The position numbers and the translations under genes were made by a program. Of a DNA stretch of 64,000 bases, positions 22,644-33,716 are shown piece after piece (positions within the stretch are counted from its first letter, which is position 1; each line of letters begins with the position of its first letter). Source of the stretch: Berberis thunbergii (taxonomy: Eukaryota > Streptophyta > Magnoliopsida > Ranunculales > Berberidaceae); contig QNQO01000198.1 in NCBI GenBank assembly GCA_003290165.1, forward strand, positions 992,001-1,056,000. Direction: 5' to 3'. The notes beneath the pieces were generated by a model. That model worked only from the letters and a program-made list of their open reading frames with translations, did not search any database and was not told the origin of the DNA.

Positions 22644-24112
22644 CTATCCAATCCAAACAACTTAATGGAAAGCTTGAAAAAACATGAGTAAAGTCTAAAG
22701 ATTCAATTTAGTAGACAAAATAAAGTGAGTTCTGGAATGGCTTATTTTGATTTAGTTGGCATTATGTTTACTCCAATTCTAGGAGTTAGCAAAGTTTCAA
22801 AGAATAAAAAGAGGCGTATGGAGAAAAAAATGCAGGGTAATATACTATTGCCCATGCTTCAAGATAACAAATTGTAAAAAATCCAACAGTGCCCAAGACT
22901 AGTAACTAGTAGCCATACATTAGATATTCTGTGGAGCTTCTTTCATTTCTCATTTGATTAACAAGCATTGAAGAAAATGAAAATGAATGCCATGACAACA
23001 ATGTACTTCAACTGTCGGCAATCCATTACCCCTTGAGCATCTATAACCCCTCTTAACCTATAGATCAATGCAATGGTAAAACTGAATCAATTTCACACTA
23101 GTGAAAGATGAAGACATTTCATTTTTTTTCCTCTCATTTTCAAATATTAAATTGAAGATTAAATACTCACCAACAAAATTCACATTAGAAAAAGTTATAC
23201 AATAAAACTGAACAGAAAACAAAACCCGCTCTTCCTTGAGTAGACAAAAATAAACCCTTCCATGTAAAAACTCATAACACCCTCCTTAGTTTAGTTGATA
23301 AAAAGTAGAAGACTAGGGAGCAAAACCCAAATAAGATAGAATATTGAGAGGGTTCATTTAGAACCAAAATCGAAAAATTGGTATAAACGGTTTTTAGCAC
23401 AAAAACAAATTACATTGTGCCATCCTGCAGAATGAAAATTTTAGTGATCTTATTCAACAATATGATGTATGAATGTAGGAATGTATTATCTGCATCTGCA
23501 AGTACGACAATATGAGTCATATCCTTGTAATAATAGCATCTCAACCAACCATGTCTTTAAGGATCAAGTATGACATATAACTTGGGGAAATGGTATCAAA
23601 CTCAAAGGGTTCTAACATTATGGAAACGAAAAATGCTGAACAACTACTGCAAATTGTGAATAGCTGAAAATTCCAAAAATAAATAAACAAATAAATGTGG
23701 GAAAGGAAAAAGAAAACAAAATATTTGACATGCTTCAATACATAGATGCAGGTAACCAACAAAATATTTGAATCCTTAGAGACATTCATTGATGAGATAT
23801 GATTTTTTGTCAAATATAGTTTTTAAATAGTTCAATTCCATCAAAACACTACTACTCTTTGGTTTATGCAGGTAACCAACGCTAAGTTGGTCTGGATGCA
23901 TGAATTGAAAATAAGAGAAACTTAAGTTAGTCTCAGTCCTACATATTATAAAGGCAAAAACATAAGGAGGAGTTCAAAACTTCACTAAGATAATCCTACT
24001 GCAAATTTGAAAATCTTTATTCATAAGAGAAACCAACTATAGTGAGGCAAGACCTCACAAAAGCCTACACCCATCTAGTTTACAATATGATTGTCAACCT
24101 AAACATACACCC

Positions 24113-24416
24113 ATCCAAAATTAGAAATTTTAAGTATTCCCCCATTGTCAAGAAGGAGATTTGACCCCTTGATATCACGATGCAATACACTACAATTGTG
24201 GCAGTATTCAAGCCCAGACAATAACTGATGCATATAACATTTTACCTGCCCAAATCAAATGCATAATAAGAAAAGAAAAGAAATAAGTCATATCTTAACA
24301 ATACCCCATAAAACTAATCAATCAAACGACATCCTCCTAACCTCACCTGAGGCAATGTAAACTTAATACTTGGGCTTGCAGCGAGTCCATCCAAATCATG
24401 TTCCATGTATTCAAAC
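24113..24416 (-). pseudogene. Captured CDK-like kinase fragment, two exons
   Basis: Exon 24347-24416 (GT/AG bounded) encodes FEYMEHDLDGLAASPSIKFT. Exon 24113-24245 encodes [18 protein letters not shown], then [20 protein letters not shown] and ISNFG. This is the hinge through catalytic loop of the plant CDKC/IBS1-like Ser/Thr kinases ([19 protein letters not shown]). The catalytic HRD is intact, but the Mg-binding DFG has become NFG. The P-loop and C-lobe are missing. It is the fragment nearest the right end of the outer element. Confidence 0.85.
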
Positions 24417-24639
24417 CTAGAGAAAAGAAAATAAAATCATTACACAAAAAAGTGAAAAGAAGCCCCAAAATCAATGTAAATACCCCAAGGAATCGAAACT
24501 ATAAAAATCGAAGGAAACCTCAACCCTAGGAATCAAATCCAGTAGAGAGAGCGAGAGTGGGGCGAGCAGAGAGACGGATTAGAGAGGGGAGTTGACAACA
24601 ATCGCAGACAAAGCGAGAGAGAGGCGGGCAGAAAAGGGA

Positions 24640-24765
24640 GAGGTGGCGAGTAGCATAGGAGAACGCGAGTAGTAGAGGAGAAGGAACGCGAGTAGCGGAG
24701 TAGCAGAGGAGAAGGAATGCGAGTAGCAAAGGAGAAGGGAGAGAGGCAAGTAGCAGAGGAGATTT
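24640..24765. repeat. GA-rich minisatellite (GCGAGTAGCAGAGGAGAAGGAA)
   Basis: Four to five imperfect copies of GCGAGTAGCAGAGGAGAAGG-like units, 22-27 bases each, just inside the right subterminal zone of the outer CACTA. The minus-strand open frame through it (24526-24792, Leu/Pro/Ser-rich) is a by-product of the repeat. Confidence 0.7.
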
Positions 24766-24834
24766 AGGTTTCAAGAAGCGAGGGAGAATCACGCACTATC
24801 AAACATTTGGGCGTTTTAAAATCCCGCCAAAGTT

Positions 24835-24949
24835 GTAATAGCGTTTTTAAGAGAGAAATGCTATTATGAAATGTCTTTGTGGTGTAGTTATAGCATTTTG
24901 GGCAAAACGCTATAAACATATGCTATAAATGAAGACTTTTCTTGTGGTA
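24835..24949. repeat. Right subterminal repeats and terminus of outer CACTA
   Basis: TAATAGCGTTTTTAAG, ATAGCATTTTGGGCAAAACG and related copies repeat the left-end unit in inverted order. The outermost sequence TTTTCTTGTGGTA is complementary to the left terminus in 6 of the first 8 bases beyond the degenerate first base. An internal end-like GTGGTGTAGT at 24879-24888 could be an older or alternative terminus. Confidence 0.7.
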
Positions 24950-24982
<33 letters not shown>

Positions 24983-24984
24983 TA
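24950..24984. repeat. (ATT)n microsatellite at right edge of outer CACTA
   Basis: About ten uninterrupted ATT/TTA units start directly at the element boundary. Slippage here may have erased the right target-site duplication. Confidence 0.85.
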
Positions 24985-27590
24985 AGTTGTAAACCATAGG
25001 ACAAGAAGGTTTCACATACAGATGTAGTTAGTTTTATCGGCATGGAGTTTGTCTTTGATTGGAATTTTGCAGTGTTTTAGGAGATGGGCTATTGGTAATC
25101 TATGTTATATGGGTCATGCTGAAATTCATGATTCAAATGGGTAATCTTTTGGGATCCTTCAATCTGCTCAACTTTCAGTTAGGCTTACACGCATGTGCTA
25201 TAATACTTCCCAACATGAAATGATTCCACTTTAGTATTACAAACAATTTGCATTTTGTCTACACCCTTCAATTGAGGTGAATACAAATATCCTGGATTTT
25301 AGAATTAAAACTTAGCATATTTACAAATTATTTGAGAAGTGGATTATACTTGTTTATAAGTAAATTATACACCTATATATGGATGTATATTTTAGCTGAG
25401 TGGTCTAAAAAAACAAAAATATCAAATGTATAGAACTGCAAATTAAAATAAAATAAGTTATTTGGAAAGAGCACAATTATTATGATATACACACGTGAAG
25501 CGAATCTTGTCCATAGATTTAATGAATGGGAGGATTAACTAAATATGTTAAAATAAGGAAAATGGCATAGTGATGAAAACAATCCTAGGGATATGAGGTG
25601 TGCAGTAGTAAATGATAAAACTAGCATCTAATCATGGCAAGAAATAAGAAAAAAACTCTATGGACAAAGATTGATGTGGACAATTGTATCAATAGCCAAA
25701 GTAATTGGATTTGTAGTAGTCCAAAAAATGGAGTCAAAGTTGGTCGAGTTATCAGTTACGGTTGTAGTGGTGGGAGAATAAGTTGCAAAATCATATGGTT
25801 CAGATGAAACACTATAGTAACAAAACCAGGAAGTCTAGACACATTCAAAATAGTACGAATATCAGCAAGAGAAAGAAAAATTTTCTACTATCCCCAACAA
25901 CATAATTGCTAAGCCTAAAGATTTGCTTGTTGAACTCAAACTCATATACCAGGCTAGGCTAATCCCACAAAAAGGACATGATATGCTTTTTCTTTTGTTT
26001 TTAAAACAAAAGGAATTGGGTCAACTTTATTTATTAATTCGTGCTCGATGGCTACACCATCAACCCCATATGGTAATTAAACCATGCTCGAAAGCTACAT
26101 CGTTGCTGCCACTTAGCATCCAGCTCGCCTCAATCTCTCATGAAGACTTGTTTTCACTCCAGTCCATCACCTCCATCTCGCATGAAAACTTGTTCTTACT
26201 TCGGTCTGATCCATCTATGCTGCTACATTCAATATTCAGAGGCTTATCGACTACAATGTGACATCCTGTAGTCTCACACGCTTAGGCAAGTTGTTCAAGT
26301 TGACCTAATAAACATGGTGGTGGGTTGTTTAGTCCCACATCATACGTGAGAGGAGTTGGATAGTGGCCTAGTCCACTCCTCAATTATATCGAGGTCTTTT
26401 GAGAAAAAAACCCCACACCGGTTAGGTGGCAAAAGTTGGAGACAATGTCATTACTATGCAGACTTCACTCTCATAAGTGGGCTTTCGCCTAAGCCCATAG
26501 ATAAAACAAAGAGATAGTTGTCTGACTCTGTCATAAAGGGGGGGGAGAAGGCTGGGCATGGTCAATCCCGTAGTCCCCACTCCCCACACCAGTTGGGTGG
26601 CTAAGTTGGAAACAATATAGGGTATCTTGGGCAATTTACCAAGTTACTTACTAAAAACCAAAAAAATTGTTATTTCGCAAGCAAACAACTTACCCATGAC
26701 CTAGCACTTTACAAATCAAGAGCACAACCACCAAGCCAATATTTATTTTGTTAAACCTATCACATTTAAATATTTTAATAAAACATAACATGGAGAACAA
26801 ACTTATAGAGTATTTTAACTCCTTAGGTTCCACGCGTTATTCGGGTTGGTAATACCTTGGCTTAAGTGCCCAACAAAAATTTGTCAAATTTCAAAGTCCC
26901 TTGGCTCACGGGCCAAAGTTTTTGGGTTGGGCTCGCGGTTGGCCATCCCAAGTTGCACCTCTAAATATTGGGGTACAATGCGAGCATCACTCACAGGGGT
27001 GGACTTTAGCCTAGATCCACAATTATAGCGAATCGAGTTGTGACATATGATTATGATCATAAACAATTATATATTTTTAATGAAACAACACAATCATTTG
27101 TATCATATCAATCACCGATAAATGGACTGACATCAACATCATTAGAAGAAAAGAAATTGGTTGCTTGGAGATGCATCAAAGATAATACCCTTCTCCAATT
27201 CAAGTGTGGTGCTCTAAGTGATACCAACCTTTCCCTTCAAAGTTGTGATCCTCGCCCATTTTTTCAATCCATGACTAGGATCACAACTCTCCAGTCATGT
27301 AAATAACAAACAAACAAATTCAAAGATATCATATTGCCGCGAGATATGTGATTAAGCCAAGTGATAAACTCTAAAATGATTGAAATTGAGAAAAATAAAT
27401 AAAAATATAAATGAGGAAAAAACAAAGCATTGGCAACAAAGAGAGGAACAATACTTGCAAAGTGGATTGAAAATATTGGACAAACTCGAGTAGTTATGAC
27501 AAACACTATTAAGAAGGAAATTAAAACCATGATATAGAATATACCACTATGAAAACAAGTTGAGTACTAGTTACCACGATGCCACTAAAA
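24985..27590. other. Unassigned intergenic DNA
   Basis: No coding region of recognisable family. Features seen: a diverged direct repeat of about 36 bases (CCCCACACCGGTTAGGTGGC at 26410 and CCCCACACCAGTTGGGTGGC at 26584, each followed by AAGTTGGA-ACAAT), a TAGTCCCACATCATACGTGAG segment at 26328, and a G run at 26538. This middle part (26262-26640) looks like a remnant of a dispersed repeat. Open frames at 25923-26261 and 27040-27306 show no domain. Confidence 0.5.
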
Positions 27591-27762
27591 ACCTAGATCA
27601 ACAAATCCATGATTGTCATATTTAACTATCCATCCGTTGTAGTCCTTTAACAAGAATCATTGTGTCATTTGATTGTAGCTTTGCCTTCAGTTATCCATCA
27701 TTTAAAAGTCCATCGAATAAGAACACTTTGAAAACCTAGGTCAACAAATCAATGATTATCAT
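27591..27762. repeat. 143-bp tandem duplication, second copy split by the Tat element
   Basis: Copy 1 begins ACCTAGATCAACAAATCCAT at 27591. Copy 2 begins ACCTAGGTCAACAAATCAAT at 27734, is interrupted at 27762 by the retrotransposon, and resumes after 36728 (TTTTTAGCTATCCATTCCTT, TAGTCCTTTAACAAGAATCA) up to about 36850. Both copies share the same word order end to end, so the duplication predates the insertion. Confidence 0.85.
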
Positions 27763-28695
27763 TGATGCCTCCAAAAATCGTCATCCTGTAAGTATGACCT
27801 GCAAAACAAATGTTAGACTGCCAAGGACCAACTTTTGGTGGTTGAAGACACTCCGATGTTTAAGTCAGCAACTCTATTTGAAGAAGGAAATAAATTTGGA
27901 CAAAACTCAATTAAAGTTGCATACCTGTGTCGAATGTTCCCTTTACCTTTTATAATGGTCACCGTTAATTCTTTGTGTGACTTAAGCATGTGAGGTAGGG
28001 TTGAAAACCGAACCGACGGTTCAGTTTTTCACCTAAACCGTTTAAAGAATCTACTTTGGCTAGTTTAAAAATTTCAAATCGAAACCGAACGATTCCAATT
28101 TATTCAAACTGTAATCGAACCGACAAAAATCGAACCAAAACCGAAATAAAATCAAACCGACCGACTATTTTAACCATATTATATTATTTTATATGAATTA
28201 TATATTATTTATTATATAAATTCGGTCGGTTCGCTTTGGTCGGTTAAAATCACATAGAAACTGAAAACCAAACCAAATTAAACCGAACCAATGGTTCAAT
28301 TTTGATCGGTTCAGTCGATTTAATCGGTTTGTTCGATTTTTTGTTCAACCCTAATGTGAGGCGCAACAAAAGGAGATGTTTATCGTAACAATCTCCTTTT
28401 TGATGGAGATGCGTCCATGGAGGCGTAACTCCTTCCACGACTCTTTTTGGTGCAACGTTCCTCTTCTTTATGAGAAAATTCTTGTCGGGCTTGGATTTGT
28501 GCTTTGGTTCGTCTAAGCCCAGATATGGGCTATGATTATATCTTCTTATAGTGGGCCTCGTCTAGGCCTCTGTGGTTAGCGTTATTCTTCTTGGGTTTTA
28601 CAGGTTGGCCCTGTAGATGGGATGTCATATCCTCGTGATGGATGTTCTCTGCCATGTGTATGGCCGTGATGGCAGTCTATTTTTATGTATCATCA
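27763..28695 (-). repeat. 3' LTR of Tat element (left side), interrupted by a MITE
   Basis: 933 bp including a 358-bp MITE and its 8-bp duplication; 567 bp without them. Starts TGATGCCTCC, ends GTATCATCA. Offset of the MITE target from the left edge is 226, identical to the empty site in the other LTR. Confidence 0.93.
27996..28353. mobile_element. hAT-type MITE copy 1, in the Tat 3' LTR
   Basis: 358 bp with inverted ends TAGGGTTGAAAACCG and (right end, complementary) TAGGGTTGAACAAAA, flanked by the 8-bp duplication ATGTGAGG (27988-27995 and 28354-28361). Eight-base duplications and TAGGG-type ends are hallmarks of hAT elements. The body is built from repeated AACCGAACCGAC/GGTCGGTTCGGTT words on both strands around a TATTATTTAT core, so it could fold into one long hairpin. 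No coding capacity. The matching empty site is in the other LTR. Confidence 0.93.
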
Positions 28696-28700
28696 GCTAC

Positions 28701-28710
28701 TCCCCCCTTA
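28701..28710 (-). other. Polypurine tract of Tat element
   Basis: On the minus strand TAAGGGGGGA lies five bases before the 3' LTR, the expected position and composition of a plus-strand primer. Confidence 0.75.
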
Positions 28711-28804
28711 GTTAGTGGGTATGTTCATGTATTTACTAACTGTGTGGCGGTTTAGTTTCTGATTTTTTAGTTGTTGATTCCTTGATTATTCGTGTTTGCT
28801 CTGC

Positions 28805-31000
28805 AGTCATGTTTAACTTCAGGGTTTTGAGCGACGATGTTCTTGATGCCTGTAAAGCTTTCTTTTTACCTAAGCAGGAAACTCATGCGACTCTGGATAA
28901 CATCTGTCATGATTAGGGCTGATCTAGAAATCATTCTCCTCGAAAATGGCGACAGTCTTTGTTGTCCAAAACATGGGTAAATCGCTTTGTATCCTGGTAT
29001 GTTCCATTCTGGTTTTAAGCTTCTGGTTTCTGAAATCGCCTGGGAGTACTTGGATTTGGTTGGCATGGTTCCGGCCCAACTGGTTCTTAGTGGTTGGAAG
29101 GTGATGATTTCGACTTTAGCAAGGGCTGTTGCACCTTGTATCCCTATGAACACCAGGTTTTTGCATTATTTGGTGAGGTTTAGTGTAAACCCCAATCACA
29201 CCTATTGCCTTCGCTCTCCTTTTTGTTTCAAAGGCCTACGAGGGGAGTATGGGGGTTGGTCAAGGTCTTGGTTCTACGTGTCCCATTCTTCCCATTACTT
29301 TAGGTTTCACAGAAATCAAATTCTGCGTTCTAGAGTTGTCATTGCTTTTGGAAGAGGAAGAGGAAGAGGAAAAGTTTTGCAGTCGATTTTGTGATCTTCC
29401 CCGACTCTTAGTGGAAGATTTTCTTACTACAAATGCCATTATCCGTAGTGGCTGATATTCATCTGGTGAAGCAGGTCGCGCGTTGGAAGTGACGGTTGCG
29501 CGTTGGCGATGTGGACGTCGGCCGCCAAAAGGGTTTTGTTGATGAGCGTGTAGGAGAGTTACTTCAATTGTTGCATGAGGTTCTGGGAGTACGGAGTCTA
29601 TTGTTAGGAAAATAAAAGTTCCTAGGCCTCCTAGTCCATCCAAGATGCTGGCTGTCAGTTCCGGCCGAGTGTCGAAGAGGAAAAAGCTTGCTTCCTCGGT
29701 TCTTGATGCTGCTAGGGCTCCCTCTCATCTTGCCTCTTTCTGGAAAGGAGATCGTGGTTCAGAGGATGGTTCTTCTGCTCGAGAGGACGGGGAGGTAAAC
29801 GGAGTTCTCAAAAGGAGTAAGAAAGAAGTTTCTCGTCCTCTTGATGACCACGAGAAAAATCTTGTTGCCTCTTATGATTTGCCCACTTCCACCGGCCTGA
29901 CGATTGATGACTCGTACATTATTGAAAATAAAATGCGTCGGCTTGGCCTTTGGCAGTCGGAGAATCCAAAGGGTACTAAGACCTTAGATGACTGTGAGTA
30001 CGATCTGACAATGGAGGATCGAGTTGATGCCCGAGCTCGAGACTTAAGTTTACTATTTCTTCTGTCGTGACTGAGACCTCAGATTCGCCTACTACTCCCT
30101 CCGCGTCCCATCTTGCTTTGACTATGCCGAGGGAGATCTTTTGGCCTTTCGAGATTGATGTGTAGGACAACACTCGCAACCTCATGGCAGTTGTCATGGG
30201 CAGTTTGCTAATAGAGCTCTTATGCCCATACGCCTGCCACATCGTCATATTGATGAGGGTCTCCAACACCTTATGGAGGGGGTGACGCACTTTACTTATG
30301 TGGCCATGATGGGGTCAGATTGTAAGGTTGCTCGTGACCAGGTACGCACATTGAGCAGAAGTTGGCAGGACATATCCTGGTCTTTTCTCATGTTCTCTGC
30401 AGATTTGATTCGTTGAAGGCGCAGTGCATAGAGTATGAAAGGGCTGCAAATTCTGCACAGATGTCGTTGAGGGAACTTGAGGCTATTCGTGATACGTTTG
30501 CTTCTAACCTCGAGACATGTGAATTAGAATTGGGTAAGTTGTGGTCCCATCTGTATGTTGCTGAGAAAGAGTCCCCCGACCGAAAGACTGAACATGACAA
30601 GGGCATTCGTTCTGTTGAGGAATGTTCTGCCAGTCTTAAGGCTTCTGCTATTCGAATCTCTCAACTGAATTTCGAGTTTATTGAGACCAACGTTATGGTA
30701 TCTGCTAGACTTGCGGTTGTTAACAGAGAATTAGCGTCAACCTGAGACGAGCTATCATCTGTTACTGAAAGGCTGAAGGTGGCAGAGGCCGTAGATTGGA
30801 AAAAAATTGGTCAATGGTCGCCACAATTTCTTGGATTTCCTTGAGACACAAGGTTTAGACATTTCCAAATATTGTTGCTTTACTGAGAAAGAATTCGATG
30901 ATGTCAAGGAAGTCGTTCCAGATTCACTGGGTGATCTGGTTGTCGGAGAACCTTCTGAGCCCATACTGCTTGGAGATGCTACTGAAGTCGATGCTCTTTC
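28805..31000 (+). pseudogene. Antisense ORF of the Tat element (remnant)
   Basis: Plus-strand coding pieces opposite to gag-pol. 28960-29110 encodes PGMFHSGFKLLVSEIAWEYL, then DLVGMVPAQLVLSGWKVM, a pattern resembling the plant 'putative gypsy type transposon' domain (PF04195) found in extra ORFs of Tat elements. 29645-30060 is charged and Ser-rich (KRSKKEVSRPLDDHEKNLVA). 30362-30745 forms a coiled coil (AANSAQMSLRELEAIRDTFA, CELELGKLWSHLYVAEKE). 30807-31010 is an acidic tail (KEFDDVKEVVPDSLGDLVVG). Stops and shifts occur at 29392, 30068, 30414 and 30743. The function of these antisense ORFs is not established. Similarity calls were made by eye. Confidence 0.65.
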
Positions 31001-31889
31001 TAAATTACTTTTTGTAATCTCCTTTTTAGAAGATCAATGGAAATTTTATATTTCATATTTGTTGTGTCCAATATGTTTAGCTTATCAGTTTTTTATTTAC
31101 GACATTCCTGGCAGATTTCTAATTTGTTTGTCCAGATTTTCACAAATGGTTGCGATGTTTGACATTCTAATCGCGTAAAAGCTCTTGTTTCGAAAATTTG
31201 ATTCCATATTCGGATTATGATGTCGTGCATTACAGTCGACGAGAAAATTTTCGGCTCTTATGTCCTGTTACTTTATTACTTCGTGGTTGATCATGCTAGA
31301 AGTTGTTGATTTTTTGTCCGACTCGTTCGTCTGGTACATATATTTGTTTTTGCTCGATACTCTAGCCATGTTGAATATGTTCACGAGTTGGATTTTTAAT
31401 CTTGACTTCCTTGTTCTGATTGAATTATTGTCGTTTTGAATTTGGGAGTGAAAGATTTCATTGATAATATCTTTTCAATTACTTTACATTCCATGGTCGA
31501 GGTAGCAATTCGCCCTTTTTGTTCTCTAGCCAGTATGTTCTCAGTCTATTGATTTTTATTACTTGGTACGATCCGTCCCAGTTTGGGTTTAGCTTGCCTC
31601 CGCAAGGTTTCTTTGTGTTGAGTTGGACTTTTCGTAGTAGCTAGTTTCCAACGTTAAGAGTGCGGATTCGCACCTTCTTATTGTAATATCCTACCACACG
31701 CTATTGGTAGGCTGCTATTTTGATGGAGTCTGCTTCTCGTTTATCTTTGAGGAGGTTCAGTCCGACTCTCAGTGTTTCGACATTGTCCTCGACGTGAAAC
31801 TCTTCAGTTCAGAATGTTGGCATTCCGACCACGGGTATCATTGCTTCGGACCCGTACGCAAGGGCAAAAGGTGTTTCTTCTGTCGGAGT

Positions 31890-32450
31890 TCATTTTGTTG
31901 TTCTATATGCCAAAAAGACGTCGGGTAACTTGTATGTCAACAGTCCTTTTGTTGCCTCAAGTCTTCTTTTAATTGCTTTCAAGATTGTCCTGTTGGTGAC
32001 CTCAGCTTGTTCGTTTGCTTGCGGATGAGCGGGCGCAGAGAATTGTTGTTGGATATTCAAGTTTTTGCATAGATCCTTAACCTTCTCGCCTTCGCATTGC
32101 TTCCCATTATCTGTGACGATTACCCTTAGGATCCCAAATCTGCATATAATGTCTCTCCAACGAAACTTCCTACTTGGGTTTCTTCTATCTTCATGAGGGG
32201 CTCTACTTCTACCCACTTGGTGAAGTAGTCTATTGCTACAAGGATACATTTCTTCTTGTTGGACGCTGGTAGGGGTCCTACGATGTCCGTTCCCCATTGT
32301 GCAAATGGCCAGGAGCTACTCATCAGGATCAGGTTATGTCTCGGCATGTGAGTGTATGGGGCAAATTTTTAACATTTGTCACACTTGCGAACGAGATTTG
32401 AGCATCTGCTTGTATCGTTGGCAAGTAATAACCCAGTGTGAGAGCTTTAT
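31890..32450 (-). pseudogene. Tat integrase (remnant)
   Basis: Minus strand. 32126-32347 reads SSSWPFAQWGTDIVGPLP with the first catalytic Asp, then ILVAIDYFTKWVEVEPL with the second region. 31890-32297 reads RFGILRVIVTDNGKQCEG with the second Asp, then the Glu region APAHPQANEQAEVTNRTILK. DD35E residues are recognisable, but the pieces are in two frames, separated by an indel near 32150. The C-terminal part continues leftward as RRLEATKGLLTY. Confidence 0.85.
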
Positions 32451-32899
32451 GGGCAAACGTTCTTCCCCTGGATGATTTCTGCACGTGTTGTGGTGGATTT
32501 CTTGCTAAACGTATTCAACATCTTTTAGTGAAAAACACCTTAGCAACGGGCTCGTGGCAGACCTTTTGTAAAGCTTGTCATTGATCATTGTGTATCTTGC
32601 TGCCCGATTTTGTAATTTTCTTTTTCCCATCTTATCTGCTGTGAGTTTTCTGTTTGATATATACACCAAAATCGGAGTTGTCTAGTTGTTTTCTTGATTC
32701 GTGACGCATGCTTCTTCCACTTGGTTTTCAAGTATGGAACTTCCTTATGTCATTATGAGTGGGTTATCATTGTCCTTAGTTGTTGATGCCTCATTTTCTA
32801 GTTCGTCAACTCTTTTGTTCTCTGCCATTGCACACCATTGAATGGTGGCATTCCGAAAGCCTTCTACTAGCTCTGTGGTTTTCTGGTGGTAGGCTTTCA

Positions 32900-33420
32900 T
32901 TATGGTGTCTTTGACTTTAAATTATTCGTCATTTAGTTGATTGACCACCAGTTTGGAATCAGTAATGACACTAATGTCTTTAATTCCCAAGTGTTTTCGT
33001 AACTGTAGCCCTGCCATCACAACTACATACTCAGCTTCGTTGTTGGAGGCTTTAAAGTTTAATTTTATCGCTTTCTCTAATGTGTTGCCTTTCGAGTTGT
33101 ACAAGACTAGTCCAGCTCTACTTCCTGCCTCGTTTGATGCTCCATCACAGCGGAGGATCCATCATTCGGTGATTGGTTTGGATTGTTCTCCCCCGCTCTT
33201 GTTTTCCGTCTGTTGGTTATTGTTTCCTGTGAACTCGGCATTGAAATCTGCTAGTGCCTGAGCTTTGATAGCGGTTCTGGGGACATAGCCGATGTCAAAT
33301 TGTTCGAGTTCTATTGCCCACTTCACCATTCTCCCCGATAGATCTAATTTGTATAATATCGATCAAAGCGGTTGTTCGGTCATAACCGTGATTAGGTGTG
33401 CTTGGAATTATGGTCGCAAT
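32900..33420 (-). pseudogene. Tat RNase H (remnant)
   Basis: Minus strand 32922-33104 reads KLNFKASNNEAEYVVVMAGL then DISVITDSKLVVNQLNDE. NEAEY carries the catalytic Glu and TDSKLV an Asp, typical of the second, archaeal-type RNase H of Tat elements. Upstream (33110-33260) a degraded start with RAGLVLYNSKGN precedes it. Part of the older RNase H/connection lies at 33260-33500, now too broken to translate cleanly. Confidence 0.75.
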
Positions 33421-33567
33421 TTTTTTGATGACACGATCAGGGCAAGTGCCAATTTCTCTAGAGCTGGATAATTGATTTCTGCATCCGCGAGTGTTTTGCT
33501 AATGTAGTATATTGGTTTTTGCATGCCTTTTTCCTCTAGGATCAACACCAAACATATCGCGTGATTG

Positions 33568-33568
33568 T

Positions 33569-33600
<32 letters not shown>

Positions 33601-33604
33601 GTAC
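33568..33604. repeat. Compound microsatellite (AC)n(AT)n
   Basis: ACACACACACACA followed by TATATATATATATATATATG, inside the decayed RT/RNase H part of the Tat element. It interrupts coding similarity and is a secondary slippage product. Confidence 0.9.
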
Positions 33605-33716
33605 AATGTTTCTCTCGTGTTCGGTTTTGTTAGTAGCTTTGTGCTTCCCATGTACGTTTTGAAGCTTTTAAAAGATTCATCGCATTCAACATTCTACTAG
33701 AATGTACTAGCAATTC

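Larger units (their letters stand above)
3948..24949. mobile_element. Outer CACTA-like DNA transposon, gene-fragment carrier
   Basis: Left end TACTACAACACAAATGCC and right end (read inward on the minus strand) TACCACAAGAAAAGTC match CACTA-superfamily termini, except that the first C has become T at both ends. Just inside each end are palindromic subterminal repeats built on TAGCGTTTT/AAAACGCTA (3969-4090 and 24835-24930), the arrangement where CACTA transposase binds. A clear 3-bp target duplication is not visible. No transposase was found. The interior outside the nested element holds fragments of at least seven host genes (RLCK, Ca2+-ATPase, PRT6-like, ABCG, DEK, NRP/SET, CDK-like kinase), all on the minus strand. 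A second end-like sequence (GTGGTGTAGT) at 24879-24888 leaves the right boundary slightly uncertain. Confidence 0.72.

Noticed and set aside
24526..24792. Minus-strand open frame, Leu/Pro-rich
   Set aside because: Produced by the GA-rich minisatellite; low complexity, with no domain.
3948..24949. Helitron as the carrier of the captured gene fragments
   Set aside because: Helitrons also collect fragments in one orientation, but both borders here are inverted CACTA-type termini with subterminal repeats, and the inner element has a 3-bp ACC duplication. I saw no TC...CTRR ends with a terminal hairpin at these borders.
26328..26400. snRNA gene promoter (USE TCCCACATC plus TATA)
   Set aside because: The motif-to-TATA spacing is about 50 bases rather than the usual 30-35, and no snRNA sequence follows.
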